A stretch of 64,000 nt of DNA. It comes from Neocallimastix lanati (nom. inval.). Its lineage: Eukaryota; Neocallimastigomycota; Neocallimastigomycetes; Neocallimastigales; Neocallimastigaceae. A program made the translations under genes and the position numbers. Below, one piece after another: positions 63,895 through 64,000 of this stretch; the first letter of the stretch is position 1; every line of letters begins with the position of its first letter. The notes under the pieces were generated by a model. The model worked only from the letters and a program-made list of their open reading frames with translations, was not told the origin of the DNA and did not search any database. The stretch covers positions 470,001-534,000 of the forward strand of contig JACVTC010000041.1 in assembly GCA_016946835.1 (NCBI GenBank), read 5' to 3'.

Positions 63895-64000
63895 GTATTA
63901 TGTAAATTAAAAAATATACTTTTATTTAAAAAAAAATAATAAAATTTCAAAAGAGTGCTTTATTCATTTCGTATATATTATTATTATTATTATTATTATT
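63306..64000. repeat. Repeat-rich right end: duplicated flank, TIR-like motifs, 119-bp tandem
   Basis: 63306-63350 (GAGTATCTTAAAAATGTATGG) recurs at about 63695-63730. 63535-63690 repeats the left flank of the transposon. 63421-63485 carries degenerate copies of the inverted-repeat tip. A 119-bp unit with GTGCTTTATTCATTTCGTAT and an ATT microsatellite starts near 63837 and again near 63956 and runs off the window. No gene is visible. Confidence 0.75.

Overview
The window is a stretch of extremely AT-rich eukaryotic DNA, most probably from an anaerobic gut fungus (Neocallimastigomycota). The reasons are composition, long A/T homopolymers, intron-rich fungal-type genes that use the standard code, large ankyrin-repeat proteins and a dense load of decayed copia, gypsy, LINE and Mutator-like elements. 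The organism is an inference; no rRNA or marker gene is present to confirm it.

Six host genes can be supported. (1) 1-1890 (-) is the N-terminal ~630 residues of a six-TM membrane protein, possibly a cyclic-nucleotide phosphodiesterase, running off the left edge. (2) 11614-14312 (-) is the spliceosomal cyclophilin CWC27, rebuilt from 8 exons (511 aa). (3) 16776-21409 (-) is the 26S proteasome subunit RPN2/PSMD1, 15 exons, 938 aa. (4) 30131-31485 (-) is a polyprenol reductase of the DFG10/SRD5A3 type, 4 exons, 264 aa. (5) 46596-48667 (+) is an SFP1/JAZF1-like C2H2 zinc-finger protein, 2 exons, 590 aa. (6) 53261-58520 (+) is a 1375-residue ankyrin-repeat protein in 5 exons. In the five complete genes the GT-AG exons sum to an exact multiple of three, which is strong internal support for the models.

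Between them lie mobile-element remains. A copia fossil (6.1-9.5 kb) and LINE 3' ends (9.7-10.0, 15.5-16.2 and 49.9-50.9 kb) occur in the left and right halves. A cluster of gypsy and copia pieces plus a Mutator-like transposase scrap sits at 24.8-29.0 kb. A short copia element with both LTRs and a 5-bp target duplication occupies 33.2-35.9 kb. A decayed Mutator-like DNA transposon with ~107-bp inverted ends occupies 60.0-63.3 kb. The rest (notably 36-46.6 kb) is AT-rich desert with micro- and minisatellites.

The least familiar signal is a composite repeat: a 35-bp box separated by variable (TTTTA)n spacers, 11 copies in one orientation and 3 in the other inside the Mutator-like element, with stray copies at 16.2 and 42.2 kb. 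The host genes are unrelated housekeeping or regulatory genes (splicing, proteolysis, dolichol synthesis, transcription); no operon or functional cluster is implied.
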